Shown in pieces: positions 25,072 through 33,815 of a stretch of 59,120 bases of DNA. The position numbers and the translations under genes were made by a program. Origin of the DNA: Acidimicrobiaceae bacterium (GTDB lineage: Bacteria > Actinomycetota > Acidimicrobiia > Acidimicrobiales > RAAP-2); NCBI GenBank assembly GCA_003162395.1, contig PMON01000010.1, positions 1 to 59,120 of the forward strand. Reading direction: 5' to 3'. The notes beneath the pieces were generated by a model. The model was not told where the DNA came from. It saw only the letters and a list, made by a program, of their open reading frames with translations, and did no database searches. How positions within the stretch are numbered: the first letter of the stretch is position 1; each line of letters starts with the position of its first letter.

Positions 25072-26793
25072 ATGGCGCGAGATCGCGGTGGCCGCGACGA
25101 CCCCTACGGCCTCGGCCTCGGCGGGCCCCACGAGCGAGGCGTGCCGTTCGTCGCCCCCTATCGCAAGGTCAACAAGCTGAATGACCAGGAGCTCTTGAAG
25201 CTGCGACGGCACCCCTTTGAGGTGGCCGAGGCGATCATCACGACCTACTCGGTCGAGGGCATCGATGCGCTCAACGCAGTCCCCGGGGAGGTGGAGCGCC
25301 TCAAGTGGGTCGGGGTGTACCCGCAGCGCCAGGGCGGCGACGCCTTCATGATGCGGATCAAGGTCCCCGGCGGGGTCCTGACCGCGCCACAGGCGCGCGA
25401 GATCGGGCTCGCGGCGAGCGCGTACTGCGACGGACCGACCGAGCACCCGCTGTTCGGCAACAACTATGCGGACCTCACGACGCGCCAGGCCATCCAGCTG
25501 CACTGGCTGCGCATGGCCGACATCCCGAGGATCTGGAAGCGCTTCGCGAGGGTCGGACTGACGACGGTCCAGGCGTGCGGCGACTGCGCGCGCAACGTGA
25601 CGAGCTGCGCGGTGAGCGGCGTCGATCCCCACGAGGTCGTCGACTCGCTGCGCGCCGCGCGGGACATCTCGGACTTCTTCACGGGAAATCGCACGTACTC
25701 GAACCTGCCGCGCAAGTTCAAGATCGCGGTTACGGGCTGCCATGAGAACTGCGCGCGCGTCGAGATCAACGACATCGGCCTGTGGCCTGCGAGCCTCGAC
25801 GACGAGACGGGTTTCAACGTGCTCGCCGGCGGCGGGCTCTCTGACGGTGAGCGGATGGCGAGCGACCTCGACCTGTTCATCGCCCCGGACCAAGCAGTCG
25901 AGCTCTGCCGCGCGATCGCCCAGCTGTTCGGCGAGCTCGGCAACCGGGAGAATCGTGGCCTCGCGAGGATGCGCTACCTCGTCCAGGAGCTCGGCGCCGA
26001 GATGTTTCGTGACGAGCTCGTGGCTCGCCTCGCCTTCGCCCCGCGGCGCGGGGCGACCTCGCTCACCACGGGCTTCCGACGCGACCACGTCGGCGTGCAC
26101 CCACAGCGTCAGCCCGGGCTCGTCTACGTCGGCTGCGTCGTCCCGGTCGGCCGGCTCAACGGCAGCGACCTGGTCGACGCCGCGCGGCTTGCCGAGCACT
26201 ACGGCGACGGCACGGTGCGAATCGGCGTCGATCAGAACCTCACGATCTCCGGCGTGCCAGAGGGTCGTGTCGACGAGCTCTTGGGCGAGGACCTCGTGGC
26301 GCGGTACTCGCCGAACGCCGGCCCGTTCACGCGAGGGATCGTCGCGTGCACCGGCAATGAGTTCTGCAGGTACGCGATCACCGAGACGAAGGAGCGCGCG
26401 GTCCGGCTCGCGCGCAGGCTCGACGCCCGACTCGAGGAGCTCTCGGCAGACAGCCCACTGCGGGTCACGCCGCTGCGCATCCACCTGTCGGGGTGCTCGG
26501 CGTCGTGCTCCCAGCCCCAGATCGCCGACGTCGGGCTGCGAGGCGCGGTCAACAAGGGGGAGGGCACCCTGACCGAGGCCTACGACGTGGGCCTCGGCGG
26601 CGCGCTCGGTCCCGAGGCGGGCTTCATCGACTGGGTCGAGGGCGCCGTGTCGGTCGACGCGCTCGACGCCGCGATCCTTCGCACGGTCCTCGCCTATGAC
26701 ACCCAGCGCGAGGCCGACGAGAGCTTCACGTCGTGGAGCCGTCGCGTGCCTCGCCCGGCGCTCCGCGACGTCGTGAACGGCGGTGCCGCATGA
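25072..26793 (+). CDS. Siroheme/[4Fe-4S] nitrite or sulfite reductase (NirA/SirA type)
   Basis: A 573-residue reductase with the internal two-fold repeat of the family. The C-terminal half has ACTGNEFC (C-X5-C) and SGCSASC (C-X3-C), the four cysteines that hold the [4Fe-4S] cluster bridged to siroheme. The N-terminal half has QACGDCARNVTSC and TGCHENCARVEINDIG, Cys-rich counterparts. It performs six-electron reduction of nitrite to ammonia or sulfite to sulfide; which one cannot be decided by eye. Siroheme genes are divergent, and an iron-sulfur FrhB-type protein follows with an ATGA overlap. Confidence 0.94.
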   Translation: MARDRGGRDDPYGLGLGGPHERGVPFVAPYRKVNKLNDQELLKLRRHPFEVAEAIITTYSVEGIDALNAVPGEVERLKWVGVYPQRQGGDAFMMRIKVPGGVLTAPQAREIGLAASAYCDGPTEHPLFGNNYADLTTRQAIQLHWLRMADIPRIWKRFARVGLTTVQACGDCARNVTSCAVSGVDPHEVVDSLRAARDISDFFTGNRTYSNLPRKFKIAVTGCHENCARVEINDIGLWPASLDDETGFNVLAGGGLSDGERMASDLDLFIAPDQAVELCRAIAQLFGELGNRENRGLARMRYLVQELGAEMFRDELVARLAFAPRRGATSLTTGFRRDHVGVHPQRQPGLVYVGCVVPVGRLNGSDLVDAARLAEHYGDGTVRIGVDQNLTISGVPEGRVDELLGEDLVARYSPNAGPFTRGIVACTGNEFCRYAITETKERAVRLARRLDARLEELSADSPLRVTPLRIHLSGCSASCSQPQIADVGLRGAVNKGEGTLTEAYDVGLGGALGPEAGFIDWVEGAVSVDALDAAILRTVLAYDTQREADESFTSWSRRVPRPALRDVVNGGAA

Positions 26794-28052
26794 AGGGCTA
26801 CCGGCTGCGCGACCAGATGAACTCGATTGCAGAGCCGCCGATCAAGACCTGGTTCTGGGAGCTCGAGGCGGCGGTCATCGAGGCAGATCGCTGCGTGCAG
26901 TGCGGCGTCTGCGTGGCGGTATGCCCCTCGAACTCGATCGGCGTCCAGGCGCTCACGAACGTCCCCGAGCTCGTGAAGATGTGCACGGGTTGCTCGTTGT
27001 GCTGGGACTTCTGCCCTCGTGCCGGTCTGCGCTACGAGGCGACCTGGCACGACGACGACGACACGTGGCACGGCAACGAGCGCGACCTCGGCGACCCCGC
27101 GGCCCAAGAGGAGGACTGGATGATCACCGGTGACGACGGCGACGTCGGGCTCGGCCAGGTCATCGAGACCTACGCGGTGCGGGCGTCGAAGACGGTCGAC
27201 GGCGCCCAGGACGGCGGCGCGGTCTCGGCGATCCTCGCCGGCCTGCTCTCGGCGGGCGCGATCGACGGCGCGCTCGTCTCCAAGCCGTCCGAGGATCCCG
27301 AGGAGCCGTGGAAGGGCGTGGCCACCATCGCGCGCACGCCGAGGGAGGTCTACGCCGCGTCGGGCTCGTTCTACAACCAGACCATGGCGCTCGCAGCGCT
27401 CGACCTGTCGAGGTACGCCCTGCCGTCGAGGCCGCGGATCGCGGTGGTGGGAACGCCCTGCGAGGTGCAGGGGTTGCGGGCGATGCAGCTGCGGCCGTGG
27501 TCCACGGGTGCGCATCGAGTCGACGCGGTCGTGCTCACGATCGCGCTGTTGTGCACCAAGAGCTTCGACTACGAGGCGCTGATTCTGCGCGAGCTGCAGC
27601 GGACCCGTGGCGTGGACCTCGACAGGGTCAAGAAGATCGACGTCGTGCGCGGGAGGCTCATCGTCGAGTACACCGACGGTGCGATCGCCGTCGACGAGTC
27701 GATCCGGGACTTCCACGGCGCGGCGCTCAAGGGGTGCGACGAGTGCGCGGACTTCCTCGGGCGTGCTGCCGACCTGTCCGTCGGGAGCGTCGGCTCGATC
27801 GACGGGTGGACGTCGGTCGTGGTTCGCACCGAACGCGGCCGTGCAGCACTCGACAAGGCACGCCCCGTGCTCGACCTCCGAGAGATCGACGACGTGTCGG
27901 CGCTGATCCGTCTGGACGAGCTGAACAAAAAGGTCGCCGACAACGCCCTGCAGCGACCGTTCGACCCGGACGCGTCGATGTTCATCGACTTCAGCGAGCA
28001 CGTGCAGAGCTACTCGGGCACTGATCGCCAGCCCGTGTCGCTTCGCCGCTAG
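26790..28052 (+). CDS. Coenzyme F420 hydrogenase/dehydrogenase beta-subunit (FrhB) family iron-sulfur flavoprotein
   Basis: A 420-residue protein. Residues about 34-80 carry two ferredoxin-type clusters (CVQCGVCVAVCP and CTGCSLCWDFCP). The rest is the FrhB/FdhB domain, with VVGTPCEVQGL and GCDECADFLGRAADLSVG. The family binds FAD and usually exchanges electrons with reduced F420. It starts inside the stop codon of the reductase (ATGA), so it is almost surely the electron donor. In methanogens the same two modules are fused in F420-dependent sulfite reductase (Fsr). Actinobacteria often make F420, so the analogy is reasonable but unproven. Confidence 0.92.
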   Translation: MKGYRLRDQMNSIAEPPIKTWFWELEAAVIEADRCVQCGVCVAVCPSNSIGVQALTNVPELVKMCTGCSLCWDFCPRAGLRYEATWHDDDDTWHGNERDLGDPAAQEEDWMITGDDGDVGLGQVIETYAVRASKTVDGAQDGGAVSAILAGLLSAGAIDGALVSKPSEDPEEPWKGVATIARTPREVYAASGSFYNQTMALAALDLSRYALPSRPRIAVVGTPCEVQGLRAMQLRPWSTGAHRVDAVVLTIALLCTKSFDYEALILRELQRTRGVDLDRVKKIDVVRGRLIVEYTDGAIAVDESIRDFHGAALKGCDECADFLGRAADLSVGSVGSIDGWTSVVVRTERGRAALDKARPVLDLREIDDVSALIRLDELNKKVADNALQRPFDPDASMFIDFSEHVQSYSGTDRQPVSLRR

Positions 28053-28084
28053 CCGAGCCGTCCCGGCCCCGTACCGTGCCAGGG

Positions 28085-28318
28085 ATGGCTGGCCAGCACG
28101 ACGAGGACCCCGTCGGCGCGGTGTCAGACGCCGTTCGTGCGGCGCACGACGACGCGATCGCGAGGCGTGAACCGCACTACGTCGATCCCGAGACCGGCTT
28201 TTGGGTGTTCACGGCCGCGTACCTGCTCGCCCGTGAGCGCTGCTGCGGGAGCGGGTGCCGTCACTGCCCCTACGACGAGGGTGCCCGACGTGCCGCGGGT
28301 CGGCCCGGCTCCATGTGA
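28085..28318 (+). CDS. DUF5522 family small protein
   Basis: A 77-residue protein with the DUF5522 pattern: HYVDPETGFWVFTAAYLLARERCCGSGCRHCPY. The CCGSGCRHCPY cysteines suggest a metal site. Function unknown. The ATG at 28085 is preferred over a GTG at 28076. It follows the FrhB-type gene by 33 bases and may share its transcript. Confidence 0.85.
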   Translation: MAGQHDEDPVGAVSDAVRAAHDDAIARREPHYVDPETGFWVFTAAYLLARERCCGSGCRHCPYDEGARRAAGRPGSM

Positions 28319-28336
28319 CGACGCGGTCGACCGTGG

Positions 28337-29014
28337 TCACGTGACGAGCGCGCGGAGCGCGTCGCCCAGGCGGACGAGTGCCTCGGGCGTTCGTGCGCCC
28401 CACCAAAAGAGGTCCTTGCCGTCGAGGTAGGTCGTAGGGGCGACCGCTGCGAGCTCGGGCAACTGGCGGACAGTGAACGGGTAGGGCTCGCTGGGCGCGA
28501 GCACCGCGTCGGGGTGACGAGCGACGGCGTCGCTGAGCTCGACGGCGGGGTACGGGCCGTCGTCGGCAAAGACGTTGGCCACGCCGAGGTGCGCAAGCAG
28601 CGAGCTGCCGTAGGTGGGCGAGCCGAGGGCCATCCACGGTCGGCGCCAGATGGGGATGAACGCGCGGACCCAGGTGGCGACCGGGTCCGGCAACCGGGGC
28701 GCGGCCCAGTCGACGTCGACACGGTCGGCCAGCGCGGCGAGCTCCGTGCCGACGTCGGACAGTGACCGCACGCGGAGGGCGTGCACCGCCACGCCCCGGG
28801 CGCGCAGCGCGTCGTGGTCCTCAAGTCGGTTCTCCTCGACGTCGAGCACGACGACGTCGGGATCGAGCGCGGCGATGCCCGCGACGTCGGGATCCTTTGT
28901 CCCACCGACGTGCGGCAGGTCGGGCCGCTCGCAAAAGCGTGTGCACGCGACCGGCGTCGCACCCCACGCCGTCAGCGTCTCGGTCACCGAGGGCACCAGG
29001 CTGACGATCCGCAT
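28337..29014 (-). CDS. Helical-backbone metal receptor (BtuF-like) without signal peptide
   Basis: A 225-residue protein of the periplasmic-binding-protein-like fold (MRIVSLVPSVTETLTAWG, VGGTKDPDVAGIAALDPDVVVLDVEENR, PIWRRPWMALGSPTYGSSLL). These resemble vitamin B12 and siderophore receptors, but there is no signal peptide or lipobox, so it is probably cytoplasmic. The ATG at 29014 follows GAGGTGG. No ABC transporter is beside it. Its role may be in corrinoid or metal handling; this is only family analogy. Confidence 0.88.
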   Translation of the reverse strand: MRIVSLVPSVTETLTAWGATPVACTRFCERPDLPHVGGTKDPDVAGIAALDPDVVVLDVEENRLEDHDALRARGVAVHALRVRSLSDVGTELAALADRVDVDWAAPRLPDPVATWVRAFIPIWRRPWMALGSPTYGSSLLAHLGVANVFADDGPYPAVELSDAVARHPDAVLAPSEPYPFTVRQLPELAAVAPTTYLDGKDLFWWGARTPEALVRLGDALRALVT

Positions 29015-29027
29015 GGCCACCTCGTGC

Positions 29028-29504
29028 CTAGTGGGCGACGTCGTCGTCAAGGCCGTGCTCGGCGAGGTAGGACAGCGTTCGGAGGCTTCGCCGCTGGTCG
29101 TTGACCACGTTGCCGCGCACGACGAGCTCGAGGAGTGCGCCGAAGAGCCCGTAGCGCATGTAGTACGAGTACGTCGAGGCGACCTCCGTGCCCTCGTCGG
29201 TGGCCTCGAGCGTCAGCTCGAGCTCGAGCGATCGAACGACGGGCGCCCCCTCTGCGATGAACGTGACGCGCCGCATCGGCTGGAACTCGGTGACGGTCCA
29301 GCGCGTCGTCGCGGTCCAGAGCCCCGTGAGCCTGGTTCGCTCCTCGTAGCTGGCCCCGAGGGCGATCTCGTCGTCCGCGCGGACGACATGGATCGTCGAC
29401 TCGACCCAGTCCGCGTACCGGCTCATGTCGCGCACGAAGGACCACACACGCTCGAGCGGCGCCGGCACCGACGTCGCGGCCGTGACTCGGTGCTCGCTCG
29501 CCAC
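29028..29504 (-). CDS. SRPBCC-family (polyketide cyclase/START-like) protein
   Basis: A 158-residue protein with the SRPBCC helix-grip pattern: TAATSVPAPLERVWSFVRDMSRYADWVESTI at the N-terminus, a seven-strand sheet with RWTVTEFQPMRRVTFIAEG, and a long C-terminal helix. Members bind hydrophobic ligands in a deep cavity. The GTG at 29504 has GGAGCAG before it. It precedes the metal receptor by 13 bases. No catalytic prediction is possible. Confidence 0.85.
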   Translation of the reverse strand: MASEHRVTAATSVPAPLERVWSFVRDMSRYADWVESTIHVVRADDEIALGASYEERTRLTGLWTATTRWTVTEFQPMRRVTFIAEGAPVVRSLELELTLEATDEGTEVASTYSYYMRYGLFGALLELVVRGNVVNDQRRSLRTLSYLAEHGLDDDVAH

Positions 29505-29568
29505 TCTGCTCCAATCGTCGTTCCGACGTGTGACCGGCCGCCGCCTCGCACGCTCGGCCCTGGACTCG

Positions 29569-30996
29569 CTACTCGGGTGCCGTCGGACGCCTCGAGGGGT
29601 GCGGCAGCGGCAAGGGGTCGTGCCAGCGGTCAGGCGCGATGAGCATCGCCGCCTCCTTCGGCCCCCAGGTCCCCGGGAAGTAGGGAATCGCGTTGTGGTG
29701 ATCCTTGAGCACGGGCTCGACGACCTCCCACGCTGCCATGACGGCGTCCACCCGGGTGAACAGGGCCGCCTCCCCGGCGATCGCGTCGCCAAGGAGACGC
29801 TCATAGGGCTCTTCTTGGTCGGGGCTCGCGCTGAACATGGACAACTCTCGCTGGCTGCCGATGAACTCCTCGCCGGGACGCTTAACCCTGGCCGCAAGCG
29901 CGATGAGCGGATCCGGCGCGAGCCGAAAGCGCAGGTAGTTGGCGAGGCCGTCCGGCGGGACGGAGTCGGCGAAGAGGGGCTGGGGCGGCGCCTTGAGCTC
30001 GACCAGCACCTCGGTCGCGGTCTCGGCGAGGCACTTGCCGGACCGAAGGAACCACGGCACGCCGGCCCAGCGCCATGAGTCGATGAAGAGCCGGACCGCG
30101 CAGAACGTCTCGACGTCCGAGCGCGCGTCCACGCCCTCTTCCTCGCGGTACCCGACGAACTGCCCCCGCACGACGTCGTCCTTCGAGAGCTGGCGCATTG
30201 ACTTGAAGACCTTGAACTTCTCGGTCTGGACGGCCTCCATGCCCTCATAGGAGGGCGGCTCCATCGCGAGGAGCGCGACGACCTGGAACAGGTGGTTCTC
30301 GATCACGTCACGAAGGCACCCGGTGTCCTCGTAGAACGAGCCCCGCCCCTCGACGCCAAACCTTTCTGCGAGGGTGATCTGGACGCTGGCGACGTAGTTG
30401 CGGTTCCAGATCGGCTCGAGGAACGAGTTCGCGAAGCGGAAGTAGAGGAGGTTCATGATCTCCTCTTTGCCGAGGAAGTGGTCGATCAGGTAGATCGACG
30501 ACTCCGGGAAGGCCGACCGGAGCACGCCTTCGAGCTCCTCGGCCGTCGCGAGGTCCCGACCGAACGGCTTCTCCACGATGACGCGTGCGTCGTGGTTGAG
30601 GCCAGCCTTCTGGAGCCCGCCGATGACCGTCTCGAAGAGCGACGGCGGGATCGCGAGATAGTGGACGGGGCGCTGCGCGGCTCCGAGGCAGTCCCGAATT
30701 GACCAGTAGGTGCTCTCCTCGGCGTAGTCACCCCCGACGTACGCCATGCGGTCAAGGAGTCGCTCCGCGGCGTCCTTGTCGTCGACGCCAGCGGTCTCGA
30801 TGCTCTGGCGGGCCAGCTCGCGGAACTTGGGCAGATCCCGCTTGGCAGAGGCGACGCCGATCACCGGGACCTTCAGCGCGTGGCGCTTCTCCATGCGGTA
30901 CAGGGCCGGGAAGATCTTCTTCTGCGCGAGGTCGCCCGACGCGCCGAAGAACACGAAGGCGTCAGAGGGGATCGTGCTCTCATGGCTCGTGGTCAT
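29569..30996 (-). CDS. zwf: Glucose-6-phosphate 1-dehydrogenase
   Basis: A 475-residue enzyme with the NADP-binding [16 protein letters not shown], the active-site LIDHFLGKE (Asp, His and Lys for substrate) and [20 protein letters not shown] with the catalytic-base His region. It oxidises glucose 6-phosphate to the lactone and yields NADPH for the pentose-phosphate pathway. Length is normal for the family. No gnd, tal or pgl gene is next to it, so it is transcribed alone or with the SRPBCC gene 64 bases downstream. Confidence 0.97.
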   Translation of the reverse strand: MTTSHESTIPSDAFVFFGASGDLAQKKIFPALYRMEKRHALKVPVIGVASAKRDLPKFRELARQSIETAGVDDKDAAERLLDRMAYVGGDYAEESTYWSIRDCLGAAQRPVHYLAIPPSLFETVIGGLQKAGLNHDARVIVEKPFGRDLATAEELEGVLRSAFPESSIYLIDHFLGKEEIMNLLYFRFANSFLEPIWNRNYVASVQITLAERFGVEGRGSFYEDTGCLRDVIENHLFQVVALLAMEPPSYEGMEAVQTEKFKVFKSMRQLSKDDVVRGQFVGYREEEGVDARSDVETFCAVRLFIDSWRWAGVPWFLRSGKCLAETATEVLVELKAPPQPLFADSVPPDGLANYLRFRLAPDPLIALAARVKRPGEEFIGSQRELSMFSASPDQEEPYERLLGDAIAGEAALFTRVDAVMAAWEVVEPVLKDHHNAIPYFPGTWGPKEAAMLIAPDRWHDPLPLPHPSRRPTAPE

Positions 30997-31246
30997 CTAC
31001 TGCACGTCCCCACAATCGTCGATCCCGACGCGTCTCGTGCTCGGGGTCGGGTGAACAAGCACCGCCTGGGCATGGTTGACGACTGGCATCACAGCGTGCG
31101 GGCCACCTGGTTGAAAATGTAGTGGTCAGGCGCCTCGGCCCGGTGCGATCGCGCGACGGTGCGGTGACGACGTCACGACGAGACAGGCGCAGCATGCCTG
31201 GTCCGTCGTGCGTGCGGACGCTCGTTGCGAGCCTTCGCCGCTCGAC

Positions 31247-31612
31247 TCATGGCTGGTCGCTCGACGGCGCGCCGCCGTGCACGGGGGGAAACGGCGGTGC
31301 CCCCGTGTCGCCGTCGGATGTCGGGAGCACCGAGGGGGTTGGGTCCGGCCCCGTCGATGGCGGAGGTCCGGCCTGCTGCTCGCCCATCTTCGAGAGGTGC
31401 TCGGCTCGCGCCCGATCGATCTTCGTTGCTCCCGAGCACATCGAGCACACCGTGAGGAACGTCGTGCTGAACGGGAAGATCGGGATGAAGAACAACGTGA
31501 ACCAGCGCTGTGTGCGTGCCACGACCTGGGAGCAGGCGCGATGGCACTGGGGACACTCGGTGAACACGGTGCCAAGTCGCTTGCGCTTTCCTCTGAATCC
31601 GAACAGGATCAT
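31247..31612 (-). CDS. Zinc-ribbon protein with membrane-associated segment
   Basis: A 121-residue protein: FGFRGKRKRLGTVFTECPQCHRAC, then RWFTLFFIPIFPFSTTFLTVCSMC. The two CxxC pairs around an amphipathic FFIPIFP stretch match the small zinc-ribbon family (zinc_ribbon_15 type). The C-terminal 55 residues are Pro/Gly-rich and probably disordered. Function is unknown. It is divergent from the Smr-domain gene. Confidence 0.8.
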   Translation of the reverse strand: MILFGFRGKRKRLGTVFTECPQCHRACSQVVARTQRWFTLFFIPIFPFSTTFLTVCSMCSGATKIDRARAEHLSKMGEQQAGPPPSTGPDPTPSVLPTSDGDTGAPPFPPVHGGAPSSDQP

Positions 31613-31713
31613 GTCGTCCTCCGAGATCGGCGTGCGCCTGACAGCGTAGGAACGAGCGTGCGGGGCACCGGTACCGCACCGTCAGTCGCGCCGGGCCGGT
31701 GTAGACCATCGCT

Positions 31714-31968
31714 GTGAAGCTCAAGCTCGACCTGCACGACATCTACAACCGGGGCGACGACATCGATCGCGCACTACGTGAGGTCATCGACGAGGCCATC
31801 GCGAAGAAGGTCAAGCTGGTCGAGATCATCCCCGGCAAGGGGAGCGGCCAGCTGAAGAAGCGCGTGCTCCGATTCCTCGATCAAAAGGAGATCAAGGCGC
31901 TCTACGACCGCGTCGAGAAGGACTCGCACAACTTCGGACGGGTGTTCGTCCACTTCCGCTTCAAGTAG
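31714..31968 (+). CDS. Small Smr-domain protein
   Basis: An 84-residue stand-alone Smr domain: LDLHDIYN at the N-terminus, VKLVEIIPGKGSGQLKKRVLRFL (the central G-x-G loop) and FGRVFVHFRFK at the end. Smr domains, first seen at the C-terminus of MutS2, are nicking nucleases or RNA-binding modules. The short actinobacterial form is well conserved but poorly characterised. The GTG start is a little weak; no better alternative exists. Confidence 0.9.
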   Translation: MKLKLDLHDIYNRGDDIDRALREVIDEAIAKKVKLVEIIPGKGSGQLKKRVLRFLDQKEIKALYDRVEKDSHNFGRVFVHFRFK

Positions 31969-31989
31969 CCGATCCTGGAGCCGCCCGCC

Positions 31990-32002
31990 TCGCGCGGCGC
32001 GA
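31990..32002. terminator. Short hairpin beside the HtrA stop codon
   Basis: TCGCG-CGG-CGCGA is a perfect small hairpin directly after the HtrA stop (minus strand) and 22 bases after the Smr stop (plus strand). Flanking GCCCGCC and GGCGGGC extend the fold. Without a U-tract this is only a candidate bidirectional terminator. Confidence 0.4.
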
Positions 32003-32003
32003 G

Positions 32004-33416
32004 CTACGCGGCGGGCCCGGACTGCAGGGTCGCCGAGGCCGTGACCTGGTGACCGCTCGTTGTCGTCCAGCTGATCGGGACCGCGTCACCGGGGTGCAGC
32101 GGGACGAGCGCCTGTGAGACGCTCGACGTCGAGCCGATCGTCGTGCCGTTGATCGAGGTGATCACGTCGCCCTTTACGATGCCCGCCTTCGAGGCTGCGC
32201 CCCCGCTGAGCACGTTGGCGACCATTGCCCCCGAGGTGCTCGCGCCGTTGCCGGCGGTGAGGAGCACGCCGAGGAAGGCCGTGGGGCCGACGTGGATGGA
32301 GCTGGTCGCGGTGCTCGACTCGATGGCCGTCGCGATGCTCGTCGCCTCGTCGATGGGGATCGCGTAGCCCGCGGAGCCCGAGGTCTGCGTGGAGAAGTCG
32401 AAGGATGACCCCGAAGGCCCTGCCGTGTCGATGCCGAGCACCTTGCCCGACCCATTGACCAGCGGTCCGCCGGAGTCCCCCGGCTGCACGTCGGCGGTGA
32501 CCACGATCATCCCGGTGAGGTTCTCGCTCGTGCCGTCGAGTGAGTCGCTCGCCGTCACGGACTGGTCGAGCTCCGAGATCGACCCGCCAGCGCTCGTCGG
32601 TGTGCCGCCCACGCCCCCCGCGTTGCCGATCGCCAGGACCGCTTGGCCCACCGTGGCCTTCGACGAGTCACCGAGTGAGGCGGTCGTCAAGCCCGAGGCG
32701 CCGGCGAGCTGCAGCACGGCGACGTCGTGGGTGGCGTCGTAGCCGACGACGGTCGCGTCGTACGTGCGCCCGTTGCCGACGTCGGTGACGCTGATGCTCG
32801 TTGCTCCCTCGACCACGTGGTTGTTCGTGAGCACCTCGCCGGTAGAAGTGAGGACGATCCCCGTCCCCTCGCCGGAGGATTGCTGATAGTTGAATGTCGC
32901 GTTGATGTCCACCAGCGCGGGGTCCACGGCCTTTTCGATGGCGGCGGCGTTCGAAGGACCACCGGATCCCTGGGCCCCGCTGCCGAACCCGTTCGGGCCG
33001 CTCGGGATCGTGAAGCGGTTCGAGCCACCGCCGTTCGAACCACCTGGGAACGAGACGCCCGGGAACGAAAATCGCGGAAAGCCGCCCGAGACCGTCCTCG
33101 TCGTCGTCCAGGCCGCGTGACCGAGTCCGACGCCGAGCAGCACTGCGGCAGCGAGGACCGCGGTGCTGACCGCGATCCGCAGGCCCCGATGCTTGGTGGC
33201 CGCGACCCCAGCTCCTGAGAGGTTGGGAGCAGCACTCGTGCCGAGTCCGCCAGTGTGGTCCACGGGTGTCTCGGCCGTCGGGTCCGACGCCGCTTCGCCA
33301 CGTGGAGGAGGCGCCGGCCAGAAGCTCGTGGCGTCGTGGGCGGTGTCGCCGGTGTCGCCGATGTCGCCGGCGTCGCCGGCGTCTCGTTGCCCGTGCTCGT
33401 CGAAGAGGTCACTCAT
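32004..33416 (-). CDS. Membrane-anchored HtrA/DegP-like serine protease with PDZ domain
   Basis: A 470-residue protein: acidic cytoplasmic N-terminus with a Gly-Asp repeat (GDAGDIGDTGDT), one membrane helix (about 80-105), a Gly/Ser/Phe-rich linker, a trypsin-like domain (His in LTNNHVVEG, Asp in THDVAVLQL, Ser in GDSGGPLVN) and a C-terminal PDZ domain (GAMVANVLSGGAASKAGIVKGDVITSINGTTI). Such proteases handle misfolded proteins or regulate signalling outside the membrane. All three catalytic residues are intact. Transcribed alone, divergent from HMG-CoA lyase. Confidence 0.94.
   Translation of the reverse strand: MSDLFDEHGQRDAGDAGDIGDTGDTAHDATSFWPAPPPRGEAASDPTAETPVDHTGGLGTSAAPNLSGAGVAATKHRGLRIAVSTAVLAAAVLLGVGLGHAAWTTTRTVSGGFPRFSFPGVSFPGGSNGGGSNRFTIPSGPNGFGSGAQGSGGPSNAAAIEKAVDPALVDINATFNYQQSSGEGTGIVLTSTGEVLTNNHVVEGATSISVTDVGNGRTYDATVVGYDATHDVAVLQLAGASGLTTASLGDSSKATVGQAVLAIGNAGGVGGTPTSAGGSISELDQSVTASDSLDGTSENLTGMIVVTADVQPGDSGGPLVNGSGKVLGIDTAGPSGSSFDFSTQTSGSAGYAIPIDEATSIATAIESSTATSSIHVGPTAFLGVLLTAGNGASTSGAMVANVLSGGAASKAGIVKGDVITSINGTTIGSTSSVSQALVPLHPGDAVPISWTTTSGHQVTASATLQSGPAA
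33343..33378. repeat. Four 9-base tandem units inside the HtrA N-terminus
   Basis: Four near-identical copies of GTGTCGCCG (first base or two vary) encode the Gly-Asp-x repeat of the HtrA cytoplasmic tail. The unit is in frame, so copy changes would lengthen or shorten the tail by three residues without breaking the gene. Confidence 0.8.
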
Positions 33417-33815
33417 GTGCGCTGCCTTTCGCGCCGCTGCCCCGCCACGGGTCTCGTGGTGCCAGTGAGCCGGTTGGCGATCTGTGTCACGTCCCCACTG
33501 TCGCCACTCGGACTAATCGGGCTCTCGGAGCCTCCTAAGTCTTTAATCAGAATCGACGCCAATCGCACGTGGGCAGGGAGGACTCCTCCAACGAGGTCGA
33601 GCCTCGGCTGGAAGATCGCAGGCTCCACACATGAAGTCTGTCGTCTCGGGCGATCCCCGTGTCGGCAGCGACCGCGACCGCTCCAGTTCGACGGCCATCG
33701 GCCGTGGGCACGCCTAGAGTCGCCGCGTGGGGGTCCACATGCGCCCGGCGTTGTGCGTACGGGCCGTCCGTGGTACACCGCTTCGTGGCGCCCGAGCGCT
33801 TGGCGGGGTGACTCG
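33417..33815. other. Intergenic region between HtrA and HMG-CoA lyase
   Basis: About 400 bases between divergent genes. Both promoters must lie here. I see no convincing gene, operator or RNA; the open frames are antisense or low-quality. Confidence 0.6.

Noticed and set aside
25018-26484. 488-residue minus-strand open frame
   Set aside because: Antisense to the nitrite/sulfite reductase, whose cluster cysteines prove the plus strand.
26694-28001. 435-residue minus-strand open frame
   Set aside because: Antisense to the FrhB-type protein with its intact ferredoxin motifs.
33343-33378. CRISPR-like or regulatory tandem repeat
   Set aside because: The 9-base units have no spacers and are in frame inside the HtrA gene, coding a Gly-Asp tail.
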